Source of the DNA: Deltaproteobacteria bacterium YD0425bin51
GTDB taxonomy: Bacteria; Desulfobacterota; Desulfobacteria; Desulfobacterales; YD0425bin51
Length of the DNA: 64,000 nt
NCBI GenBank assembly: GCA_002753225.1
Contig: PDZS01000008.1
Coordinates: 83,332 to 147,331, forward strand
Direction: 5' to 3'
In this document: piece after piece, positions 1 through 9,353 of the stretch
Position numbering within the stretch: the first letter of the stretch is position 1
How the letters are laid out: every line of letters begins with the position of its first letter
Position numbers and translations under genes: made by a program
Notes under the pieces: generated by a model
Seen by the model: only the letters and a program-made list of their open reading frames with translations
Told to the model about the DNA's origin: nothing
Databases searched by the model: none

Positions 1-2
1 GG

Positions 3-359
3 AAAATACTTGCTTGGATGTATAAAAATATAGAAAAGAAACCTGTATTATCAATTCCTGATGCCCTTTCCACGCTTGAAAATAAAGTTGGAGACTGCAA
101 TGAGCATTCTATTCTTTTTGCCGCTCTTTTGAGAGCTTCTGGCATTCCTTCTCAAATTGAAGTTGGGTTAGTATATTTAAATGGAAGGTTTTATTATCAC
201 GCATGGAACAGTTTATATCTTGGTGATTGGATAACCGCAGATTCAGTTTTCAACCAGATTCCGGCAGATGTAACTCATATAAGATTTGCTTCAGGAGATT
301 CACAGAGCGATTTGGCTGATATAATTGGAAAAATTAAATTAATAGTGAGCTTAAAATGA
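3..359 (+). CDS. transglutaminase-like domain protein, C-terminal part (5' end outside window)
   Basis: The reading frame is open from the first complete codon at base 3, so the gene begins upstream of the window; the ATG at 18 is probably internal. The fragment has the transglutaminase/cysteine-protease-like signature: a Cys in GDCNEHS, a His in YYHAWN and an Asp in ITADSVF, in the order of a Cys-His-Asp triad. The GIPS..VGLVYLNG.FYYHAW pattern is typical of bacterial transglutaminase-like proteins, which may be proteases or amide-modifying enzymes. Its stop overlaps the start of the ABC ATPase gene (ATGA), so the two are translationally coupled. The N-terminal part, including any signal peptide, cannot be seen, so its location in the cell is unknown. 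Confidence 0.8.
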   Translation, partial: KILAWMYKNIEKKPVLSIPDALSTLENKVGDCNEHSILFAALLRASGIPSQIEVGLVYLNGRFYYHAWNSLYLGDWITADSVFNQIPADVTHIRFASGDSQSDLADIIGKIKLIVSLK

Positions 360-1087
360 TAGAATTAAAAGATTTAACGAAACGTTTTGGCGATTTTACA
401 GCTGTAGATAATATAAGTCTTTGTATACCTAAAGGAGAAATTTTTGGCTTTATTGGTCCAAATGGAGCTGGGAAAACAACAACCATAAAGATGATGGGAG
501 GAATCTTAGGCCCAAGTGCTGGTGTAATAAAGATTTGTGGGATAGATATGATTAAATTTCCTCAGGCTGCAAAACAAAAAATTGGTTTTATCCCTGACAG
601 ACCTTTTCTTTATGAAAAGCTTACTGGAATTGAATTTTTAAAATTTACTGCTGATTTGTATGGAGTAGATGAAAAGCTTTTTTTAATGAAAGCAGAAGAA
701 AAACTGTCATTATTTTCCCTTTCTGACTGGGCTGATGAATTAATTGAATCATACTCTCATGGCATGAAACAGAGGCTCATTATGGCTTCTGCTCTTTTAC
801 ATGATCCTGAAGTGATAGTTGTTGATGAGCCAATGGTAGGACTTGATCCTGCTGGAATAAAGATGGTCAAGATACTTTTTAAAAATCTTGCAAAAACTGG
901 TGTAACTTTTTTTATGTCAACCCATACATTAAAAGTTGCAGAAGATGTATGTGACCGTATTGGCATAATTAACAAGGGTAAATTAATTGCAGTTGGAACT
1001 ACAAAAGAACTGATGCAAAAGGCTGAGCTTTTCTCTGCTGATCTTGAAGAGATATTTTTAACACTTACAGAGGATAATATTCCATAA
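356..1087 (+). CDS. ABC transporter ATP-binding protein
   Basis: This 243-residue protein is a complete ABC ATPase. It has Walker A (GPNGAGKTT, near residue 36), a signature-like motif YSHGMKQR in place of LSGGQ, Walker B with catalytic Glu (VIVVDEPMVGLD) and the switch His in STHTL. The degenerate signature and short length fit the ABC-2 exporter class (CcmA/NatA-like), which energises efflux through a separate permease. It overlaps the upstream transglutaminase-like gene by 4 nt, and its TAA stop shares one base with the ATG of the next gene (TAATG), whose product is the obvious permease partner. The substrate cannot be inferred. Confidence 0.95.
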   Translation: MIELKDLTKRFGDFTAVDNISLCIPKGEIFGFIGPNGAGKTTTIKMMGGILGPSAGVIKICGIDMIKFPQAAKQKIGFIPDRPFLYEKLTGIEFLKFTADLYGVDEKLFLMKAEEKLSLFSLSDWADELIESYSHGMKQRLIMASALLHDPEVIVVDEPMVGLDPAGIKMVKILFKNLAKTGVTFFMSTHTLKVAEDVCDRIGIINKGKLIAVGTTKELMQKAELFSADLEEIFLTLTEDNIP

Positions 1088-2760
1088 TGATAGCAATACT
1101 TTTAAAACCTAGAATTTTATCATTTAAAAATAGAGGGAGTTCAAAAGATTCTAAATGGCATAAAGTTTTATTGTTTGCAATAATTGGGCTTTTGTTTTGG
1201 GCTGGACTTTTTGCTGTATCACTAAGGGTGCTTAAATATTTTAAAAGTATTCAAGATGTTGGTGATATTTTGGCAATAAAGCTTCTTTCAATGGTTATGA
1301 TTACTTTTTTTTCTGTTTTAATGTTCAGCTCTATTTTAACATCTCTTTCAAAACTCTATTTATCCAAAGACCTGTCTTTAGTCCATTCTATGCCTGTTCC
1401 CTCATACAAGATATTTGTTGCCAGATGGATTGAAATTACAATAGATAGTTCTTGGATGGTTTTTTTATATATGCTTCCAATTTTTATTTCTTACGGAATA
1501 GTCTATAAAGGAAATGTAATATTTTATATAAATATGTTTTTATCCCTTTCAATTCTATCAATGATAACATCGGCAATTAGTGGAATAATTGTTATGTTGG
1601 TTGTGTTTATTATCCCTGCAACTAGAATTAAAAACATTTTCCTTTTTTTAAGTCTTTGTTTTTTTGTTGTTCTCTATGTAGCAGTACGACTTCTTAGACC
1701 AGAACGATTGGTTAATCCAGAAGCTTTTGAAACTGTTCTATCTTATTTGAAAACGCTAAAAGCTCCAGCCCCTATATATCTGCCAAGCACATGGGCATTT
1801 GACAGTTTAAAAGCATCTCTTTTTAATTTGCCAGTTGAATTAATATTTAATCTTGGACTCTTGATAAGTTTTGGAGGATTAGTATATTTTTTAATGATTA
1901 TAATTTCAGATTCAATATATTTTAAAGGTTTTTCAAAGTCTCAAGCAGCTTCAAAACAACTTATCGCAAAGAGAATATTAACATTCCCTATACTGAATTT
2001 ATTGCCAAGACATGTTCATGCTTTTGCCATAAAAGAGATAAAAATTTTTTACAGGGATCAAACTCAATGGTCACAGCTTTTCCTGATTGGCGTTTTAATT
2101 TTTATTTATGTTTATAATTTTACAGTAATCCCTTTAGATAAAATACCAATAAAGACTATATATCTTCAAAACCTTCTTTCATTTTTAAATATTGGACTAG
2201 CTGCATTTGTTTTAACTGCAATAACAGCTAGATTCGTTTATCCTGCTGTAAGCATTGAAGGACAGGCATTTTGGATAGTTAAAATGTCGCCTATAAAACT
2301 CAAAACTTTTCTATGGCTTAAGTTTTTTATATATTTTTTTCCGCTTCTTGTTCTTTCAGAAGTTTTAATTATTGTTACAAACATTTATCTTTCTGTTACT
2401 CCTTTCATGATGTATTTGTCTTCCATCACAATTTTTTTCATAGTTCCGGGTGTTGTATCAATGGGAATTGGAATGGGGGCAGCTTATCCTGATTTTAAAT
2501 CAGAAAATCCAGCTCAGGCAGTTACTAGTTTTGGCGGTCTTCTTTTTATGATTTTATGTGCAGCTTATACTGGTATTGTAGTTCTGATCGAAGCAGGTCC
2601 AGTCTATGCGATATTTATGTCAGGCATGAAATATAGGTCATTATCAGTATTGGAATTAATATGGATACTTGTTTCGTTTTTAATAGCCTTTATTTTAAGC
2701 TTGCTTGCTATTATTTTACCCATGCAGTTTGGTGAAAAAAGATTATTATTAAGTCAATGA
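1087..2760 (+). CDS. ABC-2-like exporter permease, multi-spanning membrane protein
   Basis: This 557-residue protein has about a dozen hydrophobic segments spread over its length and no soluble catalytic domain. It starts in the TAATG overlap with the ATPase gene and ends in an ATGA overlap with the next gene, which marks it as the membrane partner of that ATPase. Its length (twice a simple ABC-2 permease) and a cytoplasmic-looking linker near residues 290-320 suggest two fused halves. It resembles the large putative ABC exporter permeases common in delta-proteobacteria. The substrate is unknown; the assignment rests on topology and operon context rather than a specific motif. Confidence 0.82.
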   Translation: MIAILLKPRILSFKNRGSSKDSKWHKVLLFAIIGLLFWAGLFAVSLRVLKYFKSIQDVGDILAIKLLSMVMITFFSVLMFSSILTSLSKLYLSKDLSLVHSMPVPSYKIFVARWIEITIDSSWMVFLYMLPIFISYGIVYKGNVIFYINMFLSLSILSMITSAISGIIVMLVVFIIPATRIKNIFLFLSLCFFVVLYVAVRLLRPERLVNPEAFETVLSYLKTLKAPAPIYLPSTWAFDSLKASLFNLPVELIFNLGLLISFGGLVYFLMIIISDSIYFKGFSKSQAASKQLIAKRILTFPILNLLPRHVHAFAIKEIKIFYRDQTQWSQLFLIGVLIFIYVYNFTVIPLDKIPIKTIYLQNLLSFLNIGLAAFVLTAITARFVYPAVSIEGQAFWIVKMSPIKLKTFLWLKFFIYFFPLLVLSEVLIIVTNIYLSVTPFMMYLSSITIFFIVPGVVSMGIGMGAAYPDFKSENPAQAVTSFGGLLFMILCAAYTGIVVLIEAGPVYAIFMSGMKYRSLSVLELIWILVSFLIAFILSLLAIILPMQFGEKRLLLSQ

Positions 2761-3179
2761 TAAAAAAAATTATTATACCTAAGGAACAAGCAACATTCTG
2801 GCTGGATAAAAATGGTCGTTGGCAAAACGAACATGGCGAATTTGAGCATAAAAAAATCATAGATTATTTCCACGCATCAATTCGTTGTGATGAAAATGGA
2901 TACCATCTTTACCAGCTTACAGATGAATTTGAAGAAAAAGTATATTTTAACCATGAAGATACCCCCTTTTTTGTATTTGACATAATAAATGATGATGGAA
3001 TTTGGCTTGTTTTAAATAATAAAGACAAGATAAAACTTATACCTGAAAATTTGTTTGTCAAAGGAGATAGTCTTTACATGAAAGGAGAAGAGCATATAGT
3101 CAAATTTTCTGAAAGAGCACTTTTAAAAGTATCTGGTTTTATAAATATCGATACTTTCGAACTTATTAGACATTATTAG
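2757..3179 (+). CDS. DUF1285-like small protein
   Basis: This is a 140-residue soluble protein without signal peptide or membrane segment. Features such as FWLDKNGRWQNEHGEFEHKKIIDYFHASI, then GYHLYQLTDEFEEKVYF..EDTPFFV, resemble the DUF1285 family, in which a short W..G/F or H pattern precedes a beta-rich domain with a PF[FV]V segment. No function is firmly established for that family. It is the last gene of the operon, with a 4-nt ATGA overlap with the permease gene, so it is co-translated with an exporter. The family call is from memory of the pattern and is moderate; the gene itself is secure. Confidence 0.7.
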   Translation: MIKKIIIPKEQATFWLDKNGRWQNEHGEFEHKKIIDYFHASIRCDENGYHLYQLTDEFEEKVYFNHEDTPFFVFDIINDDGIWLVLNNKDKIKLIPENLFVKGDSLYMKGEEHIVKFSERALLKVSGFINIDTFELIRHY

Positions 3180-3210
3180 AAATAATTAGATTAGGATATA
3201 GGGAAAATAA

Positions 3211-6200
3211 ATGATTGAAAAAATGTTTAAAAATATTGACAATCATTCTGATGAATTGGAAAAAAAAATCACTCAGAGCATACATAGCGAAGAAGAAATC
3301 CGAATTATTTATGAACGACTGAATGCATCTGAAGAGCTAGGTAAGGTGGGAAGCTGGGAATATGATCTCTCCACAAATAAAATCTGGGGTTCGGATGAAG
3401 GTTTCAGAATTTACGGTTTAAAACCAAGGCCAAAGGGAGAATTACACATTGATGAAATCGAAGCCTGTATTCCTGAGCGGGAAATGGTTCATCAGGCTCT
3501 TATAGACCTGATTAATGAAGATAAACCCTATGATATGGAATTTGCCATTAACCCCGCAGATGGTGGAAATCAAAAATTCATCAGGTCAATCGCAAAGCTC
3601 ATCAGGAATGAAAAAGGAAATCCTATAAAAGTAATAGGAAACATCCGTGATATTACCAAAAGAAGGGAGATGCAGAATGAAATCAGCCGTCTCAAAGAAG
3701 AACTTGAACAGCGTGTTATTGAACGCACCGCACAACTCTTTGCTCTTAAACAAAGGTATTCCACATTTTTTAATTTTGTGCCGGAAATAAGCTTTGTAAC
3801 TACATTTCAAGAAGGACTCATTATAGAAGTAAATGAATCGTTCGAACGGAATTTGGGTTTCAGCAAAGATGAAGTCATCGGGAAGACGACTATTGATTTG
3901 AATCTTTGGGCAGACTTGGGGGACAGGGAAAAGGTTTTTCGAATTCTTAAGGAAAAAGGTTCCGTCCATAATTTCGAAACCCGAGTTTGCAAAAAATCAG
4001 GAGAAATATTCCCCGCTCTCTTTTCAGTGAAATTATTTGAAATTGATGGAAAACTCTTTGCATTATCTATGGCGAATGAAATCACTGATCGTAAGATGGC
4101 AGAAGAGACGTTGCGGCTTCATAGCGAAATGCTGCAGAATATGTCTGAAGGTATATATCTGATTCGTGTCAGTGACGGAACAATTGTTTATGCGAACCAG
4201 CGATTTGAGCTTATGTTTGGTTACGATGCAGGGGAGCTTATCGGCAAGCATGTTAGTATTGTCAATGCTAAAGGAGATAAAAGCGCAGAAGCCATAGCAG
4301 ATGAAATTATTTATAGCCTTACACAGAAAGGAAGGTGGAGCGGTGATGTTAATAATATCAAAAAGAACGGAAGTACCTTCTGGTGTAAAGCCAATGTTTC
4401 TACTTTTGAGCATCCCCGATACGGTAAGGTATGGTTATCGGTACACGAAGACATCACCTATCGCAAGCAGGCCGAGGATAAAATCAATCGGATACTCATT
4501 GAACAAAACATTATCCTTGACAATTCCAATATAGGTATTTCTATGATTGTAGATCGAAAACAGATATGGATAAACCGTAAAACCGAAGAACTGTTTCAAT
4601 ATTCCAAGGAAGAGCTAGTAGGACATACCACTCGGCAATTGTATCCTTCACAGGAAGCTTATGATCAGTTTGGAAAGGATGCTTATCCCGTTCTTGCGAA
4701 GGGAATTGGATATGAGACTGTGCAAAAGCTTATTAGACGAGACGGAGTTCCTATCTGGGTCAAGTATAATGGAAAGGCAGTTGACCCTTCTGACTTGTCC
4801 AAAGGAACCATCTGGCTCTTGGAGGATATCACAGAACGTAAGAGATTAGAGGAACAACTGATATTGGAAAGGGAGAGGCTCTATACAATCCTAGAGGAAC
4901 TACCCGCCTTTGTTTACCTGCAATCTAAGGATTACTCAATCCGATATGCCAACAAAACTTTCCGAACATTTTTTGGCGAGCCTGGCAACCGGCTATGTTA
5001 TGAACTGATCTGGGATAGAAGTAAGCCTTGTGAAAATTGTCCTACTTTTCATGTATTTGATACGCATCAACCAGCTAAATGGGAATTCTACTATAGTCCG
5101 GGAAATAAATATTTTCAGGTTTTTGACTACCCTTTCACTGATATTGATGGAACACTGTTAGTTTTAGAGCTTGGTATAGACATTACTGACCTTAAAATGG
5201 CCGAAAATGAATTGAAAAAGGCAAAAGCTATTGCAGAAGAGGCTACTCGTGCTAAATCTGAATTTATTTCCAGTATGAGCCATGAGATTAGAACCCCTAT
5301 GAATGCAATTATTGGAATGACTAGCCTATTGATTAATATGGATAGTTTCACTTTAAAATTTACAAAACCAATGGATACATTAATTGCATTAGTAAGACAA
5401 TTACTTGATATGGATACTATCTCCAAAAGGAAGCACTATTTAGAAGTCATTGAGGCAGCGGGCAAAAATTTACTTGTTATTATCAATGATATTTTAGATT
5501 TATCAAAAATTGAGGCGAATAAAATTGAATTTGACTATGAGTATATTGATATTGTTAATACATTAAAAGAAATAGAAAAAATTTTATATTCATTAGCACA
5601 CAATAAAAAAATTGAATTCATTGTGGATATAAAATATGATTCATTACCTATGATAAACGCAGATTCTACGAGATTAAAGCAAATACTTCTCAATCTGGGA
5701 AATAATGCAATTAAGTTTACGGATAAGGGAAAAGTTTTAATTTCATTATCAACTGTAAATGAAACTGATACCCATGTGACGTTTTCTTTTAGCGTTAAAG
5801 ATACAGGGATTGGTATTTCGCAAGATAAAATAAAAGAATTGTTTAAGCCATTCTCACAACTTTCAGAACATCACATAAAAAAACAAGGGACAGGTCTTGG
5901 TCTAGTTATTAGCAAAAAACTTGTTGAACTCATGGGTGGTAAGATTTATGTTGAAAGTGAAAGAGATAAAGGGTCTACATTTTGGTTTGATATAACCTTT
6001 GAGAAAAGTTCAAAAATTCAAATAACAGAATCGATTCAAGATATTAACAAGAAAGATCCTGCTCCAGTCAATTTAAATATTCTTATAGCAGAGGACAATA
6101 TTTTCAACCAAGAGGTTATAAAAGAAATACTAAAAAATCAAAATCATCAGGTTACAATAGTTAATAATGGAAAAGAAGTTGTTAAGATATTAGAAAACAA

Positions 6201-6822
6201 TTCTTTTGATGTTATACTTATGGATATTCAAATGCCTGAGATGGATGGAATTATGGCAACTAAAATCATAAGAGATAGAAACTCAATGGTTTTGAACCAT
6301 CAAATTCCTATTATTGCTTTGACGGCATTTGCTATGAAAGAAGATAAGGATTTATGTTTTAATATTGGAATGAACGGTTATATAAGTAAACCTTTTAATC
6401 TTCAAATGTTAAATAATGAATTAAAGCGAGTAGTAAATTTGAAAGACGAGCTCAAATTAGAGTCTCAAAGCTTTTCTACTCAAAATGTTCAGTTTAAATT
6501 TATGCAATCAGCTCTATTTAATGATAAATCAGCGGCATTAAAATTAATACAATTTTTTATAGACAATATTTATTCAGAATATATAGACAAAATTAAAAAA
6601 GCAATTGACAATAAAAATGGTAAACATCTTAAAGCAAATTCTCATAAGTTAAAAGGTTCGATCAGTTTTTTTTCAGATTTGGGTAAAGAATTAAGCTTTA
6701 AACTCGAACAAATGGGTGAAAGACAGGATTTTATAAATGCTAATGAAGTGTATGAGGAATTAAAAAAAGAAGTAGAAAAATTGATTTCTCAGTTAAAAGA
6801 TTTTATAAATAAAATACCATAA
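3211..6822 (+). CDS. five-PAS hybrid sensor histidine kinase (PASx5-HisKA-HATPase-REC-HPt)
   Basis: This 1203-residue protein has no membrane segment and is probably a cytoplasmic sensor. From the N-terminus: PAS units at about 30-150, 180-300, 305-425, 430-550 and 560-665, the fifth with a CENCP cysteine pair. Then come HisKA (phosphoaccepting H691 in SMSHEIRTP), HATPase_c ([23 protein letters not shown]), a receiver with D1005 in [11 protein letters not shown], and a C-terminal HPt with H1145 in NSHKLKG. It can therefore run a full His-Asp-His relay. HisKA carries an extra stretch of about 25 residues (711-735). The PAS region is visibly richer in G and C than the kinase half, suggesting domain shuffling. 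No DNA-binding partner is adjacent. Confidence 0.95.
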   Translation: MIEKMFKNIDNHSDELEKKITQSIHSEEEIRIIYERLNASEELGKVGSWEYDLSTNKIWGSDEGFRIYGLKPRPKGELHIDEIEACIPEREMVHQALIDLINEDKPYDMEFAINPADGGNQKFIRSIAKLIRNEKGNPIKVIGNIRDITKRREMQNEISRLKEELEQRVIERTAQLFALKQRYSTFFNFVPEISFVTTFQEGLIIEVNESFERNLGFSKDEVIGKTTIDLNLWADLGDREKVFRILKEKGSVHNFETRVCKKSGEIFPALFSVKLFEIDGKLFALSMANEITDRKMAEETLRLHSEMLQNMSEGIYLIRVSDGTIVYANQRFELMFGYDAGELIGKHVSIVNAKGDKSAEAIADEIIYSLTQKGRWSGDVNNIKKNGSTFWCKANVSTFEHPRYGKVWLSVHEDITYRKQAEDKINRILIEQNIILDNSNIGISMIVDRKQIWINRKTEELFQYSKEELVGHTTRQLYPSQEAYDQFGKDAYPVLAKGIGYETVQKLIRRDGVPIWVKYNGKAVDPSDLSKGTIWLLEDITERKRLEEQLILERERLYTILEELPAFVYLQSKDYSIRYANKTFRTFFGEPGNRLCYELIWDRSKPCENCPTFHVFDTHQPAKWEFYYSPGNKYFQVFDYPFTDIDGTLLVLELGIDITDLKMAENELKKAKAIAEEATRAKSEFISSMSHEIRTPMNAIIGMTSLLINMDSFTLKFTKPMDTLIALVRQLLDMDTISKRKHYLEVIEAAGKNLLVIINDILDLSKIEANKIEFDYEYIDIVNTLKEIEKILYSLAHNKKIEFIVDIKYDSLPMINADSTRLKQILLNLGNNAIKFTDKGKVLISLSTVNETDTHVTFSFSVKDTGIGISQDKIKELFKPFSQLSEHHIKKQGTGLGLVISKKLVELMGGKIYVESERDKGSTFWFDITFEKSSKIQITESIQDINKKDPAPVNLNILIAEDNIFNQEVIKEILKNQNHQVTIVNNGKEVVKILENNSFDVILMDIQMPEMDGIMATKIIRDRNSMVLNHQIPIIALTAFAMKEDKDLCFNIGMNGYISKPFNLQMLNNELKRVVNLKDELKLESQSFSTQNVQFKFMQSALFNDKSAALKLIQFFIDNIYSEYIDKIKKAIDNKNGKHLKANSHKLKGSISFFSDLGKELSFKLEQMGERQDFINANEVYEELKKEVEKLISQLKDFINKIP

Positions 6823-6975
6823 TGCACATTCTTTTAGGAGGAGCAGTTTTTTGGTTCATCATATTGGGAATTGAATAATGGATATGGTCGAACTAAGATG
6901 TTCTGGAGTCTCACTAGGAAATCAGGGATGATAAGTAATGAAAAGTCTATTTAATAATAGAGGAAAGGATATTTT

Positions 6976-7194
6976 ATGAAAACAGTTACAATTAATAATC
7001 TTACTCAGCAAATCAAGCAGTTACCATATGATAAGTTAGTTGTAGTGTATGACTTTGTATCATTTATATTAGAAAAAAATTTAAATCCAGTTGAAATAAA
7101 ATCTGAAGCATTTCAAACTATGGCTGCTTCTGAAATGGTACTTGGTAAGGATTGGGAATCAGCAGAGGAGGAACAGGCATGGGCAAATTTATAA
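6976..7194 (+). CDS. type II antitoxin, partner of MazF-like toxin
   Basis: This 72-residue acidic protein starts with MKTVTINNLTQQIKQLP, a hydrophobic helix follows, and it ends in SEMVLGKDWESAEEEQAWANL. That C-terminal pattern (S..LAKDW..EEE.AW..L) is characteristic of small antitoxins paired with MazF/PemK toxins. A Shine-Dalgarno-like GAGGAAAGGA precedes the ATG. The toxin ORF begins inside its 3' end (16-nt overlap), the usual arrangement. The N-terminal half resembles DUF2281-type antitoxins, but the exact family is not certain. It should neutralise the toxin by direct binding and may autoregulate the pair. Confidence 0.82.
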   Translation: MKTVTINNLTQQIKQLPYDKLVVVYDFVSFILEKNLNPVEIKSEAFQTMAASEMVLGKDWESAEEEQAWANL

Positions 7195-7511
7195 AAGGTG
7201 ATATAGTCGTTGTCCCATTCCCATTTTCCGACTTATCTCATAATAAGAAACGTCCTGCATTAGTAGTTGCAACGATGTTAGGTGATGATATTATTTTATG
7301 TCAGATAACCAGTAAAAGTGTTTCAGATAGTTATGCAATATTAATTTCAGATTCTGATTTTAAAAATGGTGGATTACAACAGGAAAGTAATATTCGCCCT
7401 AATCGTATTTTTACTGCTGATTCAAAGATTATAATTCGCAGAGTTGGTTCATTAACTGATGATAAAGTTCAAGATGTGATTAACAAAATTATTAAACTTA
7501 TTAACGATTAA
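7179..7511 (+). CDS. MazF/PemK-family endoribonuclease toxin
   Basis: Starting at the ATG at 7179 gives 110 residues: MGKFIKGDIVVVPFPFSDLS..KKRPALVV, the classic N-terminal strand-turn of the MazF/PemK/CcdB fold, ending in a helical NKIIKLIND. An earlier in-frame ATG at 7152 exists, but 7179 is preceded at proper spacing by GAGGAGGA (7165-7172) and begins exactly where family members begin. MazF toxins cleave mRNA at short sequences and arrest growth; here the target is unknown. The gene overlaps the antitoxin by 16 nt. It is intact, with Arg in KKRPALVV and a later Ser-rich QITSKS strand as in active members. Confidence 0.92.
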   Translation: MGKFIKGDIVVVPFPFSDLSHNKKRPALVVATMLGDDIILCQITSKSVSDSYAILISDSDFKNGGLQQESNIRPNRIFTADSKIIIRRVGSLTDDKVQDVINKIIKLIND

Positions 7512-7521
7512 TAGTAAACTT

Positions 7522-8253
7522 ATGAAAATTTTATTTATTTTAATTTTTTTGACAATTTGTTTATCTAATGATTCTATTGCTCAGGAGCAGTTTGAAAAAG
7601 AGACAATCAAGACCAAATCAGGCGATGTAGAAATCACATTTATTGGACATGGCTCTCTTATTCTAAAATTTAATGAAAAGCTAATCTATATTGACCCTTT
7701 TAGCAAACTAGCAGATTATTCTAAGATGCCAAAAGCTGATATGATTGTTATTACTCACCATCATCAAGATCATCTTGATACTGCAGCATTAAAAAACATT
7801 CGAACAGAAAAAACCATAGTTATTTATTCCAAAATGTGTGAAGGGAAAGTAGAAAGAGGGAAAGTAATGAACAATGGAGATGTACAAACAGTTATGGGGA
7901 TAAAGATTAAAGCTGTTCCAGCTTATAATATTGTACATAAACGTGATGATGGGAAATTCTATCATCCAAAAGGTGAGGGAAATGGTTATGTTCTAACTTT
8001 TGGCGATAAAAATATATACATTGGTGGAGATACAGAAAACATTCCAGAGATGAATGAATTAAAAAATATCAATTATGCTTTCCTGCCCATGAATCTTCCA
8101 TACACAATGACTCCTGAAATGGTTGCAGATGCAGCAAAATCTTTTAAACCTGATGTATTGTATCCATATCATTATGGTGAAACAGATACTACAAAGATAG
8201 TAGAACTGCTCAAAGGGACTAAGATAGAAGTCCGTATCCGTAAGATGAAATAA
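7522..8253 (+). CDS. secreted metallo-beta-lactamase-fold hydrolase (UlaG-like group)
   Basis: This 243-residue protein begins with a cleavable-looking signal peptide (MKILFILIFLTICLS.DSIAQ, about 20 residues). The metal-binding motif HHHQDH near residue 79 matches HxHxDH; further ligands are likely in PAYNIVH, the Asp of GGDTE and the His of YPYHYG. The layout (ITFIGHGSLIL..IDPF) resembles the UlaG/YtnP-like branch of MBL-fold hydrolases rather than true beta-lactamases. Export to the periplasm is inferred from the signal peptide; the substrate is unknown. It lies 10 nt after the toxin gene and may be co-transcribed. No lipobox cysteine is present. Confidence 0.85.
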   Translation: MKILFILIFLTICLSNDSIAQEQFEKETIKTKSGDVEITFIGHGSLILKFNEKLIYIDPFSKLADYSKMPKADMIVITHHHQDHLDTAALKNIRTEKTIVIYSKMCEGKVERGKVMNNGDVQTVMGIKIKAVPAYNIVHKRDDGKFYHPKGEGNGYVLTFGDKNIYIGGDTENIPEMNELKNINYAFLPMNLPYTMTPEMVADAAKSFKPDVLYPYHYGETDTTKIVELLKGTKIEVRIRKMK

Positions 8254-8257
8254 CTTA

Positions 8258-8286
8258 TTGACAATTATAGTTATATTAAATAAATT
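8258..8286 (+). promoter_or_regulatory. candidate promoter for the meaB/methylmalonyl-CoA operon
   Basis: A perfect TTGACA (8258-8263) is followed after 17 nt by TAAATT (8281-8286), a 4/6 match to TATAAT. Transcription would begin near 8293, only about six bases before the meaB ATG, and no Shine-Dalgarno sequence is visible there. The mRNA may therefore be nearly leaderless. This is prediction by eye. Confidence 0.45.
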
Positions 8287-8298
8287 CTTTTTTATAAA

Positions 8299-9285
8299 AT
8301 GGCAGATAAAAATTCTAATTACTATATTGATGGCATACTTTCAGGTAACCGCAGGATACTTGCTAAAACCATTACATTAATTGAAAGTGTATTACCTGCC
8401 CATCAAAAGCTTGCCCATGATATTATAAATAAAATACTCCCTTTTACTGGGAAATCGATTCGCCTAGGAATAACAGGGGTTCCTGGAGTTGGAAAAAGCA
8501 CATTTATTGAAACCCTTGGTCTTTATCTTATAAAATCAGGACATTCTGTTGCAGTTCTAGCAGTAGATCCTACAAGCGTCAAAAGCGGAGGAAGTATTTT
8601 AGCAGATAAAACCAGGATGGAGGGTTTATCATGCAAAGAAAAGGGATTTATAAGACCATCTCCTTCTGGAGGAACACTTGGAGGTGTTGCTAGAAAGACA
8701 AGGGAAACGCTTTTAATCTGCGAAGCAGCAGGTTTTGATGTTGTAATAGTAGAAACTGTAGGCGTTGGTCAATCAGAAATAGCAGTGGCTTCAATGGTTG
8801 ATTTTTTCCTGGTTTTAATGCTGGCAAACGCTGGTGATGAGCTTCAAGGGATAAAAAAAGGGATTTTAGAGTTCGCTGACGCAATAGCAATTAATAAAGC
8901 AGACGGTGATAATATAGAAAAAGCTAATAAAGCAAAAAATGTTTATGAGAATGCTTTTGATTTATTATCACATATAGTTTTAAACTCTCGGCCTAAAGTT
9001 GTAACTTGCAGTGCAATTGAAGGCTCTGGAATTGAAAATTTATGGAATATTGTTTTGGAAAATCATAAAAAGCTTGGAGTCAGTGGAGAACTTTTAATAA
9101 AACGTAATGTACAGTCTGTAAAATGGATGTATGAATTGATTGAAGATGGGCTTAAAGAAAAATTTTATAATACGCCTGAAGTAAAAACTATGCTTCCAAA
9201 ACTTATATCAGATATTGAAGCAGGAAGAATTGCTCCAAATATTGCTGCATATAATTTACTTTTTTTCCTTGACAAAACTAACTGA
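8299..9285 (+). CDS. meaB: methylmalonyl-CoA mutase-associated GTPase MeaB
   Basis: This 328-residue G3E-type P-loop GTPase is a chaperone that protects and reloads the adenosylcobalamin of methylmalonyl-CoA mutase. Visible motifs are Walker A GVPGVGKST (near residue 60), the AVDPTS and SGGSILADKTRM segments conserved in MeaB/ArgK, ETVGVGQSE (switch/Walker B) and NKADG (guanine specificity). The C-terminal dimerisation arm is present, so the length is normal. It heads a run of methylmalonyl-CoA genes, while the mutase itself is encoded about 48 kb away at 57571-59676. The start is the first ATG; no strong ribosome binding site precedes it. Confidence 0.95.
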   Translation: MADKNSNYYIDGILSGNRRILAKTITLIESVLPAHQKLAHDIINKILPFTGKSIRLGITGVPGVGKSTFIETLGLYLIKSGHSVAVLAVDPTSVKSGGSILADKTRMEGLSCKEKGFIRPSPSGGTLGGVARKTRETLLICEAAGFDVVIVETVGVGQSEIAVASMVDFFLVLMLANAGDELQGIKKGILEFADAIAINKADGDNIEKANKAKNVYENAFDLLSHIVLNSRPKVVTCSAIEGSGIENLWNIVLENHKKLGVSGELLIKRNVQSVKWMYELIEDGLKEKFYNTPEVKTMLPKLISDIEAGRIAPNIAAYNLLFFLDKTN

Positions 9286-9353
9286 TTATAGAAAAAATTA
9301 TTTTCTTATTTTTTAATTAATATTTTAATCAAAATGAAAAGGGATTTTAGAAA

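Noticed and set aside
3586..3969. Long minus-strand frames opposite the PAS region of the hybrid kinase (also 3807-4085 and 4063-4413)
   Set aside because: They are shadows made possible by the higher G+C of this half; the plus-strand frame has clear PAS domains.
6823..6975. Intergenic DNA before the toxin-antitoxin pair, checked for a small RNA, tRNA or IS remnant
   Set aside because: No cloverleaf, terminator or inverted repeat was visible; it only carries short ATG-rich frames without support.
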